This document shows, piece by piece, positions 16,425-24,714 of a DNA stretch of 64,000 bases. A program made the position numbers and the translations under genes. A model generated the notes under the pieces. It searched no databases. It saw nothing but the letters and a program-made list of their open reading frames with translations, and was not told the DNA's origin. Source of the stretch: CAZCPB01 sp044223975 (GTDB lineage Bacteria > Planctomycetota > Phycisphaerae > Phycisphaerales > UBA1924). The stretch lies in the NCBI GenBank assembly GCA_044223975.1, contig JBGALI010000001.1:310001-374000 (forward strand). The letters run 5' to 3'. Within the stretch, counting starts at the first letter, position 1. Each line of letters opens with the position of its first letter.

Positions 16425-17561
16425 GTGCCGCCAGAAGTCGACGCCATCGTGATCGGCGTCGGGACGATGGGCGCCGCCACGTGCGCCGAACTGGCCCGGC
16501 GCCGTCGCTCGGTGATCGGCCTCGATCGATTCGCGCCCCCGCACGACCGCGCATCGCACCACGGCGTCACACGCCTGTTCCGCAAGGCCTACTACGAGCA
16601 CCCCGATTACGTGCCCCTGCTGCACCGGGCGGCCGAACTCTGGCAGCGCCTGAACGCCGAGAGAGGTACGCCGATATTCGTGCAGACCGGCGGCGTGTAC
16701 GCCGGACCACCCGTGGGCAACGTGGTGAGAGGCACACTCGAATCCGCCCGGCGCCATTCGCTCCGCGTAGAGAGGTGGAGCCACGGCGAACTCGCAAACC
16801 GGTTCCCCCAATTCCGCGTGCCCGCGGAATACGAGGTGCTGTTCGACCACGACGGCGCCGTGATCCGGAGCGAAGCCGCCATCCAGCACCTCGTGCGGTC
16901 CGCCGCAAGCGATGGTGCCGATCTTCGCACCGATGAGCCCGCAATCTCGTGGAAGGAACGGGAGGGAACGGTGCGGGTGCGCACGGAGCGAGCCGAGTAC
17001 ACCGCTCGTTCGCTGGTGGTGACCTGCGGCGCCTGGGCGGCGGAGATGCTGCCCACGCTTGGCGTGCCGCTCGTGGTGACCAGGCAGGTGCTCGGGTGGG
17101 TCCGCCCTCGGAGCGCCCCGATGTTCGCGCCGGAATACTTCCCGGTCTGGGGCTTCGAAAACGCGGACGGGTCCATGCACTACGGCGCTCCGATGATGCC
17201 CGGCGAACGCGGCGTCAAGGTCGCCCTCCACGCCAGGGGCGAGCCAACCGACCCCGAGCGTGTCGTGCGGACGATCCAGAACTCCGACACCTCGGAAATT
17301 CTCACGGGCGTCGAGCGCTACCTCGCCGGAGCATTCCCTGAGGTCACCGACTCGCGCGTCTGCCTCTACACCAACTCGCCCGACTCGCACTTTGTGCTCG
17401 GGCGGCTTCCCGGCGCCGAGCGAGTGTTCGTGGCGTGCGGATTCAGCGGTCACGGCTTCAAGTTCGCCCCGGTCATCGGGGAGATACTCGCGGATCTGGC
17501 CACGACCGGACGCACCGATCATCCCGTCGGGTTTCTTTCGCCCGAGCGCTTCAGGAGGTGA
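16425..17561 (+). CDS. Sarcosine oxidase / N-methyl-amino-acid oxidase family flavoprotein
   Basis: 378 residues, the usual length of monomeric sarcosine oxidase (MSOX) and N-methyltryptophan oxidase. The FAD-binding motif VIGVGTMG lies at residues 9-16 and DRASHHGVTRLFRKAYYEHPDY follows as in the family. Cys313 in VCLYTNSPDSHF is the residue that carries covalent flavin in MSOX, and the C-terminal CGFSGHGFKFAPVIGE closes the FAD site. These enzymes oxidise secondary amines with oxygen and release H2O2. The exact substrate is not readable. GTG at 16425 has GGAGG 5 nt before it. It starts 16 bp after the UDP-xylose synthase gene, although no metabolic link is evident. Confidence 0.87.
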   Translation: MPPEVDAIVIGVGTMGAATCAELARRRRSVIGLDRFAPPHDRASHHGVTRLFRKAYYEHPDYVPLLHRAAELWQRLNAERGTPIFVQTGGVYAGPPVGNVVRGTLESARRHSLRVERWSHGELANRFPQFRVPAEYEVLFDHDGAVIRSEAAIQHLVRSAASDGADLRTDEPAISWKEREGTVRVRTERAEYTARSLVVTCGAWAAEMLPTLGVPLVVTRQVLGWVRPRSAPMFAPEYFPVWGFENADGSMHYGAPMMPGERGVKVALHARGEPTDPERVVRTIQNSDTSEILTGVERYLAGAFPEVTDSRVCLYTNSPDSHFVLGRLPGAERVFVACGFSGHGFKFAPVIGEILADLATTGRTDHPVGFLSPERFRR

Positions 17562-17565
17562 CAGT

Positions 17566-18126
17566 GTGTCCGGTGCCGAAACATACAGGCTGTTTGTGGC
17601 GATCTACCCGCCCGCGGACTTCGTCATCGCTGCGATGAACAGGCTTGCTCAGATCGCCCTCCCCGAGCACCGGCCCACGCCGCCCGAGCAGGTCCACATG
17701 ACGCTCCAGTTCGTGGGGGACGCGCCCGCCCGTGAACTGCCCACCATCCGCGAATCCGTGGAACGAGCCGCGGCAGGGATCACGGCGTTCGAACTCGCGC
17801 CGATCCGTTTCATCACGCTTCCCGAGCGTGGCCCGGCGCGCCTCGTCGCGGTCGAGACCGACGCGCCGCCGAGCCTGCGGGAACTCCAACGCCGGCTTGC
17901 GATCCGACTCGCCAGGAACGCCCGAGAGCGTGCGGACGAGCGGTTCCTACCGCACCTGACGCTGGCGCGATTCCGCGGCGCGGGAACCCCGGGTGTCCGT
18001 GTGGCTCAAGCCGCGTCACTTACGGCCTTCCGCGTGGAGGCCGTGCTGCTCATGCAGAGTGTGCTCGGCGCGGGCGGGGCTTGGCACCGCGAATTGGCAC
18101 GTGTGCCGTTGAACTTGGAGCCGTAA
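17566..18126 (+). CDS. thpR: RNA 2',3'-cyclic phosphodiesterase / 2'-5' RNA ligase
   Basis: 186 residues of the 2H phosphoesterase family. The two catalytic HxTx motifs are HMTL (His44) and HLTL (His130), spaced as in LigT/ThpR. These enzymes open 2',3'-cyclic phosphates on RNA or join 2'-5' half molecules in vitro; the physiological substrate is unsettled. GTG at 17566 is supported by AGGAGG 7 nt upstream and by YRLFVAIYPP at the N-terminus, where the family begins. It starts 4 bp after the flavoenzyme stop and is the last gene of this plus-strand run before a new promoter. Confidence 0.9.
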   Translation: MSGAETYRLFVAIYPPADFVIAAMNRLAQIALPEHRPTPPEQVHMTLQFVGDAPARELPTIRESVERAAAGITAFELAPIRFITLPERGPARLVAVETDAPPSLRELQRRLAIRLARNARERADERFLPHLTLARFRGAGTPGVRVAQAASLTAFRVEAVLLMQSVLGAGGAWHRELARVPLNLEP

Positions 18127-18157
18127 CCAGGGCTTCTACGGGCGCTTGAATGGCTCT

Positions 18158-18186
18158 TTGAATTCATTGTTAGTGTGTACTAAACT
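18158..18186 (+). promoter_or_regulatory. Promoter of the DUF2339 gene
   Basis: -35 TTGAAT (18158-18163) and -10 TAAACT (18181-18186) with an ideal 17-bp spacer. The start would be near 18193, giving a short leader that carries GAGAGG before the ATG at 18211. Confidence 0.6.
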
Positions 18187-18210
18187 GCGCGTATTGCGAG
18201 AGGGGCCCCG

Positions 18211-21200
18211 ATGGACGATCGCACGTTCGATCTGGTCACGCGGCGGCTCGACGAGTTGTCCCGTCGCCTGGAGCGAGTGGAGCAGCGCCTCGAGTTGACA
18301 ACCGAGCCCAAGCCGCTGTCGGCACCGCTCGCGCCTCCGATCGCACAGCCCGAGTCGCAGATCGCAACCTCGGCCGACGGTCCCCTTGCGGCGCTCTCGC
18401 CGACACCGGTCGCTACGCCACCGGAGCGCCGAAACAAGTCCGAGGCGCTCCGAGACTGGGCGCTCCAGCGGACCGCAGCCCCAACGATCCCTCCGACGAC
18501 ACCGCCGATTCATGTTCTCGATCCGGCTCCTGCGCACGAGCGCGACGCTGCGGCCACGGCCGCACCATCCACCCCACGGATCGCTCCGCCAGTCTCGCGA
18601 CCGATGACCGGTGCCGCCTCGCTCGGCGCAGCGTTCACCCCCGTTCCCCCGCGCTCCACTCCGGCTCGTGAGTCCATCTCGGCGAAGGCCAGAGCTTCGT
18701 CCGCGGCCGGCCTCCAATCGCTCGAGAGCCTGATCGGAGGCCGCTGGTACGCGGTGGTCGGCGCGATCGTGGTGGTGATTGGCGTGGGGCTGTTCTTCAA
18801 GCTCGCGGTGCAGAACGGCTGGATCGTGTTCCCGCCATGGTCCCGGTGCCTTATGGGTGCCGCGTTCGGTGCGGCGCTCCTGGTGGCCGGTGAATGGGCC
18901 CGCCGCAAGATCAGCGACTGGGCCGCGGTGGGGCTCTCCGCGGCTGGCCTCGGCGTGATGTACACCGCGGCGTACGCCGCGTACAACGTGTTCCATCTCG
19001 TCGATCACGGCGCTGCGTTCGTGATGTTGGTGGCGGTGGCGCTGCTGGGTGTTGGCATCGGCGCCCGGGCCAAGCTCGCTTCCGTGGCGATCGTCTCGCT
19101 CATCGGCGGGTACCTCACGCCGTTCATCTTCAGCGATGTGCCGCCGACCCCCGGCGTGCTGCCGGCGTACCTCCTCACGCTGCTTGCGATTGGACTGCTT
19201 CTGGCCGCGTGGCGCGGCGGCACCTTTGCGCACGTTCGATCTGTGGCTTGGTGGGGCACGATGCTCGTTGGAGGGGTGTGGGCGCTGGGCCGGGGACCTC
19301 AGGAGCCCGTCGTCGCCACAGTATTTCTGGCCCTGGTGTGGAGCGGAATTCACCTCTCGCTGGCGCTCGAGGCCAAGCGATTTGGTTTCGGACCAGGCGG
19401 CACGCCGGCGGAATCGGATGACCCCGAATCGCCCGTGTGGAGCGCCCAACTCGATGTGCACCAGTTCACGCAATGGCGGCCGCTCGCGAGCAGCTTCAGC
19501 ACGACGTCGTGGACAGGCACGCTGGGCGTGATCCTCGTCCGCCAATGGTTGGCGTTTCCCGACTGGCTCGTGCCGGGAGCGATGTGCGCCGCGGCGCTAT
19601 GGCTGTCGTTCGCCCTGGCGAGCAACCTCCGCGTTCTGCGCGATGTGCCGCGAAACGACGCCCAGCGCCTCGGCGCGTGCCTGGCCGTTCAGGCCGGCGC
19701 CCTGCTCATCGCGACCATCGCCCTGGCCGTGACCGGTACCGCGCAGGTGCTCACCTGGGCCGCGATGGGCGTTGCGGTGATTGCCGCGGCACGGTGGGTG
19801 CGATCACGCGGCTTGGATGTGTACGGGTTGATCGTGCTCTCGCTGGCGGCGCTCCGCGTGGTTGTGTACGAGCGGTTCACCGGCACGCTCACCGCCGCGC
19901 CCAGCGAATTCCTCGGACTCCAGCTTTCGGCGTGGAGCGCCGTGACCGCGTGCGTCGGCGGAGCGTGGGCCGCGGCGGGATGGATGATCCGCCGCTCATC
20001 TCCGGAGCAGACAAGCTGGCGCGCGACGGGGCACGCCGCGGTGGGGGTGGCCACCACCCTCCTGTTCGCCGCGTTGCTGGACGATGGCATGAAGCCCACG
20101 GCCTGCGCCGTAGTGCTGGTGACGTTCGCGATCACGCTCGCCGTGCTTGGGCACCGGCTGAAGTCGATCGGGCTGTGGTCGTACGGAGTGTTCGCCCTCT
20201 CGCTGGCCTCCCTATTCCCCGCGTTTCGGAACTGGCTCGAAGGGTGGACGCCGGGCCGCGGGCTGTCGCTCCTGGGCGTCCGGCTCACCGCGTGGAGCGC
20301 CGTCATGGCGTACGGCGGCTTGGCGTGGTCCGTGGCCGGCCTGATGGCGCGGCGGTCTGCCAGCGAAGTCGTCCGCCGCTTCAGCGTCGGCGCGTACGGG
20401 ATAGGAATCTCGCTCCTGTTCGGCGCCCTCATGCATCAGGGCATGCGGGGCGAGTCCGCGGCCGTGATCGGGGTGTTCCTGGCGCTCGTGCTCCTGGGCG
20501 CCGCCATGGTGCTGCGTTCCTCCACGATGCTCGCGTACTTCGGGCTCGTCCTGGTCGGAGTCACCGTGTTCATGCCCACGCGGACCTGGTGGCAGACCGA
20601 ATCCGCCGGGCATGGCTTCGAGTTCGTGGGCCTGCGGCTCACGGTGTGGACGGGCGTGATCGCGTTCGCGGGGCTGGCGTGGATGTTCGTCGCGCGGCTT
20701 ACAAGCCGTGCCCGCCCTGATGTCCCAGCCGGGCTTGCAGCGCTCGGTGGCGGCGTTGGTCTCACTCTTCTGCTCGCGAGCTTCATGCACGAGAGCGCCG
20801 CTCCCGCGAGTCTCTGCATCGCGTGGCTCCTCCTGCTTCTGGCGGCGGCCGCCGCGGGACGTGCGCTGCGCTCGCTGACTCTGGACCTCTGGGCCGTCGG
20901 GGGGCTGGCGTTCCCCGTCATCGGATGGCTCTGGTGGTACCCCGCGTGGAGCGGCTGGAACGCTGCCGCGGCAGGGCCGGGCATGTACCAGGGGTTCTGG
21001 GTCGGCATCGTTGTCGCCGTCAGCGCCGCCGTGCTCGTGAAGTTCATCGTCCGCGCCCCGGCCGGCCAGATCGAGCGGGCCGTTCGCGCTGCCGCGTGGG
21101 TGGTCTTCGCGGCTGTGCTTTTCGTGGCCACGAGTCTCGAGATTGGCCGATCGTCGGAGGTTGTTTTCAGCGATCACACCGTTCAGCGAGCGGCGGTCAG

Positions 21201-21549
21201 CGTGTGGTGGGGCATCTTCGCCTTCGCCATGATCGCGCTGGGCTTCGTCCTCCGGCGCGATGCCGGTGCCTCGCGGGGCATCCCCATCGTTCGACAGATC
21301 GGCCTTGGCATGATGCTTGTCGCCACGGCCAAGGCGATCGCGTGGGATCTCAGCAGCGTGCCGCCCCTGGGCCGAGCCATCAGCTTCATCGGGCTCGGGC
21401 TGCTCATGCTCGCCGTCGCGGTCACGTACGGCAAGGTGTCCAAGCGGCTCGATGCCAAGGCGTCCGTAGAACCCGGGCGTGAGGACCCCGACGGGGCCGG
21501 CCCGGCCTCCGAGGATCTCATCGAATACCCCAAGTCGACCTCGACCTAG
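18211..21549 (+). CDS. DUF2339 polytopic membrane protein
   Basis: 1112 residues. The first 35 residues form a coiled-coil-like helix (LDELSRRLERVEQRLEL). A Pro/Ala-rich linker runs to about 165, and LESLIGGRWYAVVGAIVVVIGVGLFF (about 170-195) opens the DUF2339 domain: this G-x-x-W-x-N/Y-x-x-G entry and the alternating membrane segments are characteristic. More than twenty hydrophobic segments follow to about residue 1070, including repeated units (SAWSAVTACVGGAWAAAGWMIRR and the similar segments near 690 and 815). The function of DUF2339 proteins is unknown. It has its own promoter and a GAGAGG site and is flanked by unrelated genes. A short charged tail ends the protein. Confidence 0.82.
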   Translation: MDDRTFDLVTRRLDELSRRLERVEQRLELTTEPKPLSAPLAPPIAQPESQIATSADGPLAALSPTPVATPPERRNKSEALRDWALQRTAAPTIPPTTPPIHVLDPAPAHERDAAATAAPSTPRIAPPVSRPMTGAASLGAAFTPVPPRSTPARESISAKARASSAAGLQSLESLIGGRWYAVVGAIVVVIGVGLFFKLAVQNGWIVFPPWSRCLMGAAFGAALLVAGEWARRKISDWAAVGLSAAGLGVMYTAAYAAYNVFHLVDHGAAFVMLVAVALLGVGIGARAKLASVAIVSLIGGYLTPFIFSDVPPTPGVLPAYLLTLLAIGLLLAAWRGGTFAHVRSVAWWGTMLVGGVWALGRGPQEPVVATVFLALVWSGIHLSLALEAKRFGFGPGGTPAESDDPESPVWSAQLDVHQFTQWRPLASSFSTTSWTGTLGVILVRQWLAFPDWLVPGAMCAAALWLSFALASNLRVLRDVPRNDAQRLGACLAVQAGALLIATIALAVTGTAQVLTWAAMGVAVIAAARWVRSRGLDVYGLIVLSLAALRVVVYERFTGTLTAAPSEFLGLQLSAWSAVTACVGGAWAAAGWMIRRSSPEQTSWRATGHAAVGVATTLLFAALLDDGMKPTACAVVLVTFAITLAVLGHRLKSIGLWSYGVFALSLASLFPAFRNWLEGWTPGRGLSLLGVRLTAWSAVMAYGGLAWSVAGLMARRSASEVVRRFSVGAYGIGISLLFGALMHQGMRGESAAVIGVFLALVLLGAAMVLRSSTMLAYFGLVLVGVTVFMPTRTWWQTESAGHGFEFVGLRLTVWTGVIAFAGLAWMFVARLTSRARPDVPAGLAALGGGVGLTLLLASFMHESAAPASLCIAWLLLLLAAAAAGRALRSLTLDLWAVGGLAFPVIGWLWWYPAWSGWNAAAAGPGMYQGFWVGIVVAVSAAVLVKFIVRAPAGQIERAVRAAAWVVFAAVLFVATSLEIGRSSEVVFSDHTVQRAAVSVWWGIFAFAMIALGFVLRRDAGASRGIPIVRQIGLGMMLVATAKAIAWDLSSVPPLGRAISFIGLGLLMLAVAVTYGKVSKRLDAKASVEPGREDPDGAGPASEDLIEYPKSTST

Positions 21550-21638
21550 CCGCGGCGCGGGCTTCGGCACTTGCCGTATGCTCCCATACCGAGAAACGGG
21601 TCGATCCTGCCCGCTCCCCGTGCGTGGAGATGGAGATC

Positions 21639-23369
21639 ATGCGTAAGAATTCGCCGTCGTACCGCGTTCCGAGCGTGCCGGACCTCGCGCCCCCGCCAGC
21701 ACGAACGGCGGTCCTGATCGCGTCCGGCGACCTCCGCGAATCGGCGAACTTGGCGTGCTGGCCGGCGCAGCAGGAACTCGAGACGCAGGCCAGGGCCGCG
21801 TTCGCCGAACTTGGCTGGAAGCTTGTTCGCGCCATCGTCGGTGGGGCTGGCCAGAAGAAGCCAAGGCACGGGTTTATCGCATCGCAATCTCAGGGGCGCG
21901 ACGTCTTCGCCGGGATTCACCCCGATGCACCGCTTGTGGTCGCCGAGGCGGTCTGGCAGTACTCGCACCACGTGCTGATGGGCCTGTGCCGGCACAAGGG
22001 GCCGATCCTCCTTCTGGCCAACTGGTCCGGCCAGTGGCCCGGGCTCGTGGGAGTGCTCAATCTCCGCGGTTCGCTCACCAAGGCCGGCGTGGAATACTCC
22101 ATTCTGTGGGGCGAGGACTTTGCCGCGCCCGAGTTTCGCGCCAAGCTCGCCAAGTGGATCGCCAAGGGCCGTATCGACCACGATCTCTCGCACGTGCAGA
22201 AGCTCCACCCCGAGGATCTCCCGACGCGTGAAAGGGTGCTCGGCGAAGCACTGGCCGCGGAGCTTGAGCGTCGCCCCGCGATCATGGGCGTGTTCGACGA
22301 GGGCTGCATGGGGATGTTTAACGCGATCATCCCCGACCAGGCCCTGCACCGCGCCGGGGTCTACAAGGAGCGGCTGAGCCAGTCGGCGCTGTTCCACGCC
22401 ATGACGCAGGTGCCCGACCGCGAGGCCGACCATGTTCGAACATGGCTCGACCGGCGCGGCATGAAATTCCTGACCGGCACAAACGAGGAGTCTGACCTCA
22501 CTGACTCCCAGATCCGGTGGCAGTGCAAGATGTACATTGCCGCGCTGCGCATCGCCGACGAGTTCGGCTGCGACGCCGTGGGCATCCAGTACCAGCAGGG
22601 CCTCAAGGACCTCTGCCCCGCGAGCGATCTGTGCGAGGGCCTGCTGAATTGCTCCGACCGCCCGCCGGTTCGGGCGATCCGCGGGACCAACGCGGGGAAA
22701 GTGCTCCTCAAGGGTCAACCGCTCACGCACTTCAACGAGGTCGACGAGTGCGCCGGCCTCGACGGCATCATCACGCAGCGCGTGTGGAGCGCCATGGGTT
22801 TCGAGCCCGACAACACCCTTCACGATCTGCGCTGGGGCGACGCCGACGAGTCAGGGACGACCGACAAGTTCGTGTGGGTCTTTGAGATCTCGGGCGCCGT
22901 GCCCCCGTCCCACCTGGAACGCGGTTACAAGGGCACGACCAGCGAGCGTCAGCCCGCGATGTACTTCCGCCTCGGCGGCGGCACCATCAAGGGTGTCTCT
23001 CGCCCCGGTGAAGTCGTCTGGTCGCGCATCTACGTGGAGCCCGACAAGAAGGGGCGCGACCGCCTGCACATGGACATCGGGCGCTGCAAGGCCATCCGCC
23101 TGCCCAAGGAAGAGACTGAGCGTCGCTGGAAATCGACGACCAGCCAATGGCCGATTATGCACGCGGTCACGTACGGTGTCACGCGCGACCAGATGATGGC
23201 CAAGCACCAGGCCAATCACCTCCAGGTGGTCTACGCGCCCGACGCGGAGCGCGCCGACCGAGCCCTGGCCGCCAAGGCCGCGATGGCGCACGCCATGGGG
23301 ATCAAGGTAAACCTGTGCGGTGAGGCGGCGGATGGAACGCCGCTGGCCAAGCGGCTCGCGTCGCTATGA
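21639..23369 (+). CDS. L-fucose/L-arabinose isomerase-like protein
   Basis: 576 residues. The opening LIASGDLRESANLACWPAQQELE, the long substrate-like N-terminal half and the C-terminal region (HFNEVDECAGLDGIITQRVW, then MYFRLGGGTIKG) resemble planctomycete proteins annotated as fucose isomerase; the length matches FucI (about 590). I cannot confirm the manganese-binding Glu/Asp/His set by eye, so both activity and substrate are open; the protein could be a divergent sugar isomerase with another substrate. ATG at 21639 is chosen because GGAG lies 7 nt upstream; ATG 21630 and GTG 21624 are in frame. Its stop overlaps the start of the next small gene, so the two are coupled. Confidence 0.6.
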   Translation: MRKNSPSYRVPSVPDLAPPPARTAVLIASGDLRESANLACWPAQQELETQARAAFAELGWKLVRAIVGGAGQKKPRHGFIASQSQGRDVFAGIHPDAPLVVAEAVWQYSHHVLMGLCRHKGPILLLANWSGQWPGLVGVLNLRGSLTKAGVEYSILWGEDFAAPEFRAKLAKWIAKGRIDHDLSHVQKLHPEDLPTRERVLGEALAAELERRPAIMGVFDEGCMGMFNAIIPDQALHRAGVYKERLSQSALFHAMTQVPDREADHVRTWLDRRGMKFLTGTNEESDLTDSQIRWQCKMYIAALRIADEFGCDAVGIQYQQGLKDLCPASDLCEGLLNCSDRPPVRAIRGTNAGKVLLKGQPLTHFNEVDECAGLDGIITQRVWSAMGFEPDNTLHDLRWGDADESGTTDKFVWVFEISGAVPPSHLERGYKGTTSERQPAMYFRLGGGTIKGVSRPGEVVWSRIYVEPDKKGRDRLHMDIGRCKAIRLPKEETERRWKSTTSQWPIMHAVTYGVTRDQMMAKHQANHLQVVYAPDAERADRALAAKAAMAHAMGIKVNLCGEAADGTPLAKRLASL

Positions 23370-23818
23370 AGCTGCATTTGCTTGAGGCCGCGTTCGTAGA
23401 GACCTTCGTCGTTCCGTCGAAGCAGCATCGATGGTTGTCCTTGCTCGGTAGCTCGAAGCGGCGTCGCGACATCACGTCGGTGCTGTGTCACTCGTTGAAC
23501 GACCACGTGGATCGGGCGAAGGTATTGAGAATCCCGAAGCACGTTGCGACCGACGAGTTTCTCGTAGCCCTGCTCGCAAAGGGGGCCAACTCACAGGATT
23601 GCCGCGTGATCTCTGATGGACCGCTCGATCAGCGAGACCTGACGATACGCGAAGCGATCGAAGCGCAAAGCGGTGAGAGCAGCGGAACGCTGGTGTGCGT
23701 CAGTCCTGGATCAGTCTGTCTCTGGATGCCCGAGCCGATCGCGGACAGTCTGCTGCTGGTCGATTCGGACAAGACTCGAACCATGCTCTCCGGAATAGTG
23801 CGGCGAGGACGCGTGTAA
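23366..23818 (+). CDS. Small protein of unknown function coupled to the isomerase-like gene
   Basis: 150 residues with no recognised family. It opens MKLHLLEAAFVETFVVPSKQHRW and contains basic patches (GSSKRRRD, GIVRRGRV), a middle part with LRIPKHVATDEFLVALLAKG, and no signal peptide or membrane segment, so it is probably cytosolic. Its ATG overlaps the stop of the isomerase-like gene by 4 bp, which argues for a joint role. Codon use is visibly less GC-biased than in the neighbours (many CGA, TCG, TTG and AAG/GAT codons). It ends 7 bp from the convergent sirtuin gene. Confidence 0.65.
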   Translation: MKLHLLEAAFVETFVVPSKQHRWLSLLGSSKRRRDITSVLCHSLNDHVDRAKVLRIPKHVATDEFLVALLAKGANSQDCRVISDGPLDQRDLTIREAIEAQSGESSGTLVCVSPGSVCLWMPEPIADSLLLVDSDKTRTMLSGIVRRGRV

Positions 23819-23825
23819 ATGTGAA

Positions 23826-24590
23826 TCAGTGAGCGTCGTCCACGTGGGCGCACAGCCGCGGCAGGACCTCCCCCGCCTTTCCCATGATCGACCACGTCAC
23901 CCACCTCGATATCGCGGTGGGTTGAAGGTTGATCTCGACGGTTTCGGCGCCTGCACGAGCCGCGAGATTGACGAAGCTTGCCGCGGGCTGCACCACCGAG
24001 CTGGTCCCGATGGAAAAGAACAGATCGCACTCGTCGAGCGCCGCGTGGGCGGCGTCGAGGGCCTTCTCGGGCAGCGGCTCGCCGAACCACACCACGCCGG
24101 GGCGCATCGTCGCACCAGCCTCCGACGGGGGAGGGAACGCCGCGAACGGCTCCGGGCCCGGCTCAAGTTCCTTGCCGGTCCTGGTGCACCGCCACACCAT
24201 GAGCGACCCGTGCAATTCGACGACGCCGCGCGACCCCGCCCGTTGGTGCAGCCGGTCGACGTTCTGGGTTAGGAGCGTAAACCGCGCGCCGCGGCGCTCG
24301 ACCTGGTCCTGCATCCGCACCAGCGCCAAGTGTCCCGCGTTGGGGGTGCAGGCCAGGCACCGCAGCCGGCGCGAGTCGTACCAGCGGGACACAGTGCCGG
24401 GGTCCTTGGCGAACGCCTCGGGCGTTGCCAGGTCCTCGGGATTGAACCGTGCCCATAGCCCGTCCATCGCGTCGCGGAACGTGGGAATGCCGCTCTCGGC
24501 GGAGATCCCCGAACCCGTCAGCACCACCACCCGCCGCGCTGTTCCCAGCGAATCGGCGACGGAACCGAGTTGATCCGGAATCTCTCCCAT
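23826..24590 (-). CDS. NAD-dependent deacylase, sirtuin family
   Basis: 254 residues. Sirtuins remove acyl groups from lysine using NAD. Present are the NAD loop VLTGSGISAESGIPTFRD (23-40), TQNVD (108-112) and catalytic His127 in ELHGS. Tyr71 and Arg74 in WYDSRR match the Y-x2-R pair that gives SIRT5/CobB enzymes a preference for succinyl or malonyl groups. The zinc module that normally has two C-x2-C pairs after the His holds only one cysteine (Cys135), so structural zinc appears lost. It is convergent with the 150-residue gene and divergent from the S10 peptidase. No acyltransferase partner is adjacent. Confidence 0.88.
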   Translation of the reverse strand: MGEIPDQLGSVADSLGTARRVVVLTGSGISAESGIPTFRDAMDGLWARFNPEDLATPEAFAKDPGTVSRWYDSRRLRCLACTPNAGHLALVRMQDQVERRGARFTLLTQNVDRLHQRAGSRGVVELHGSLMVWRCTRTGKELEPGPEPFAAFPPPSEAGATMRPGVVWFGEPLPEKALDAAHAALDECDLFFSIGTSSVVQPAASFVNLAARAGAETVEINLQPTAISRWVTWSIMGKAGEVLPRLCAHVDDAH

Positions 24591-24714
24591 GTGTCCGGCT
24601 TAACTGTAGGAAACACCCCGAATCGCGGGGTCCCACGGCACGTCCGCACCAAGACCGATATCCTCCGCGAGCCCATAGCCGGTGTAGCCGCCCCGAAACA
24701 CTCAGGAACCACGA

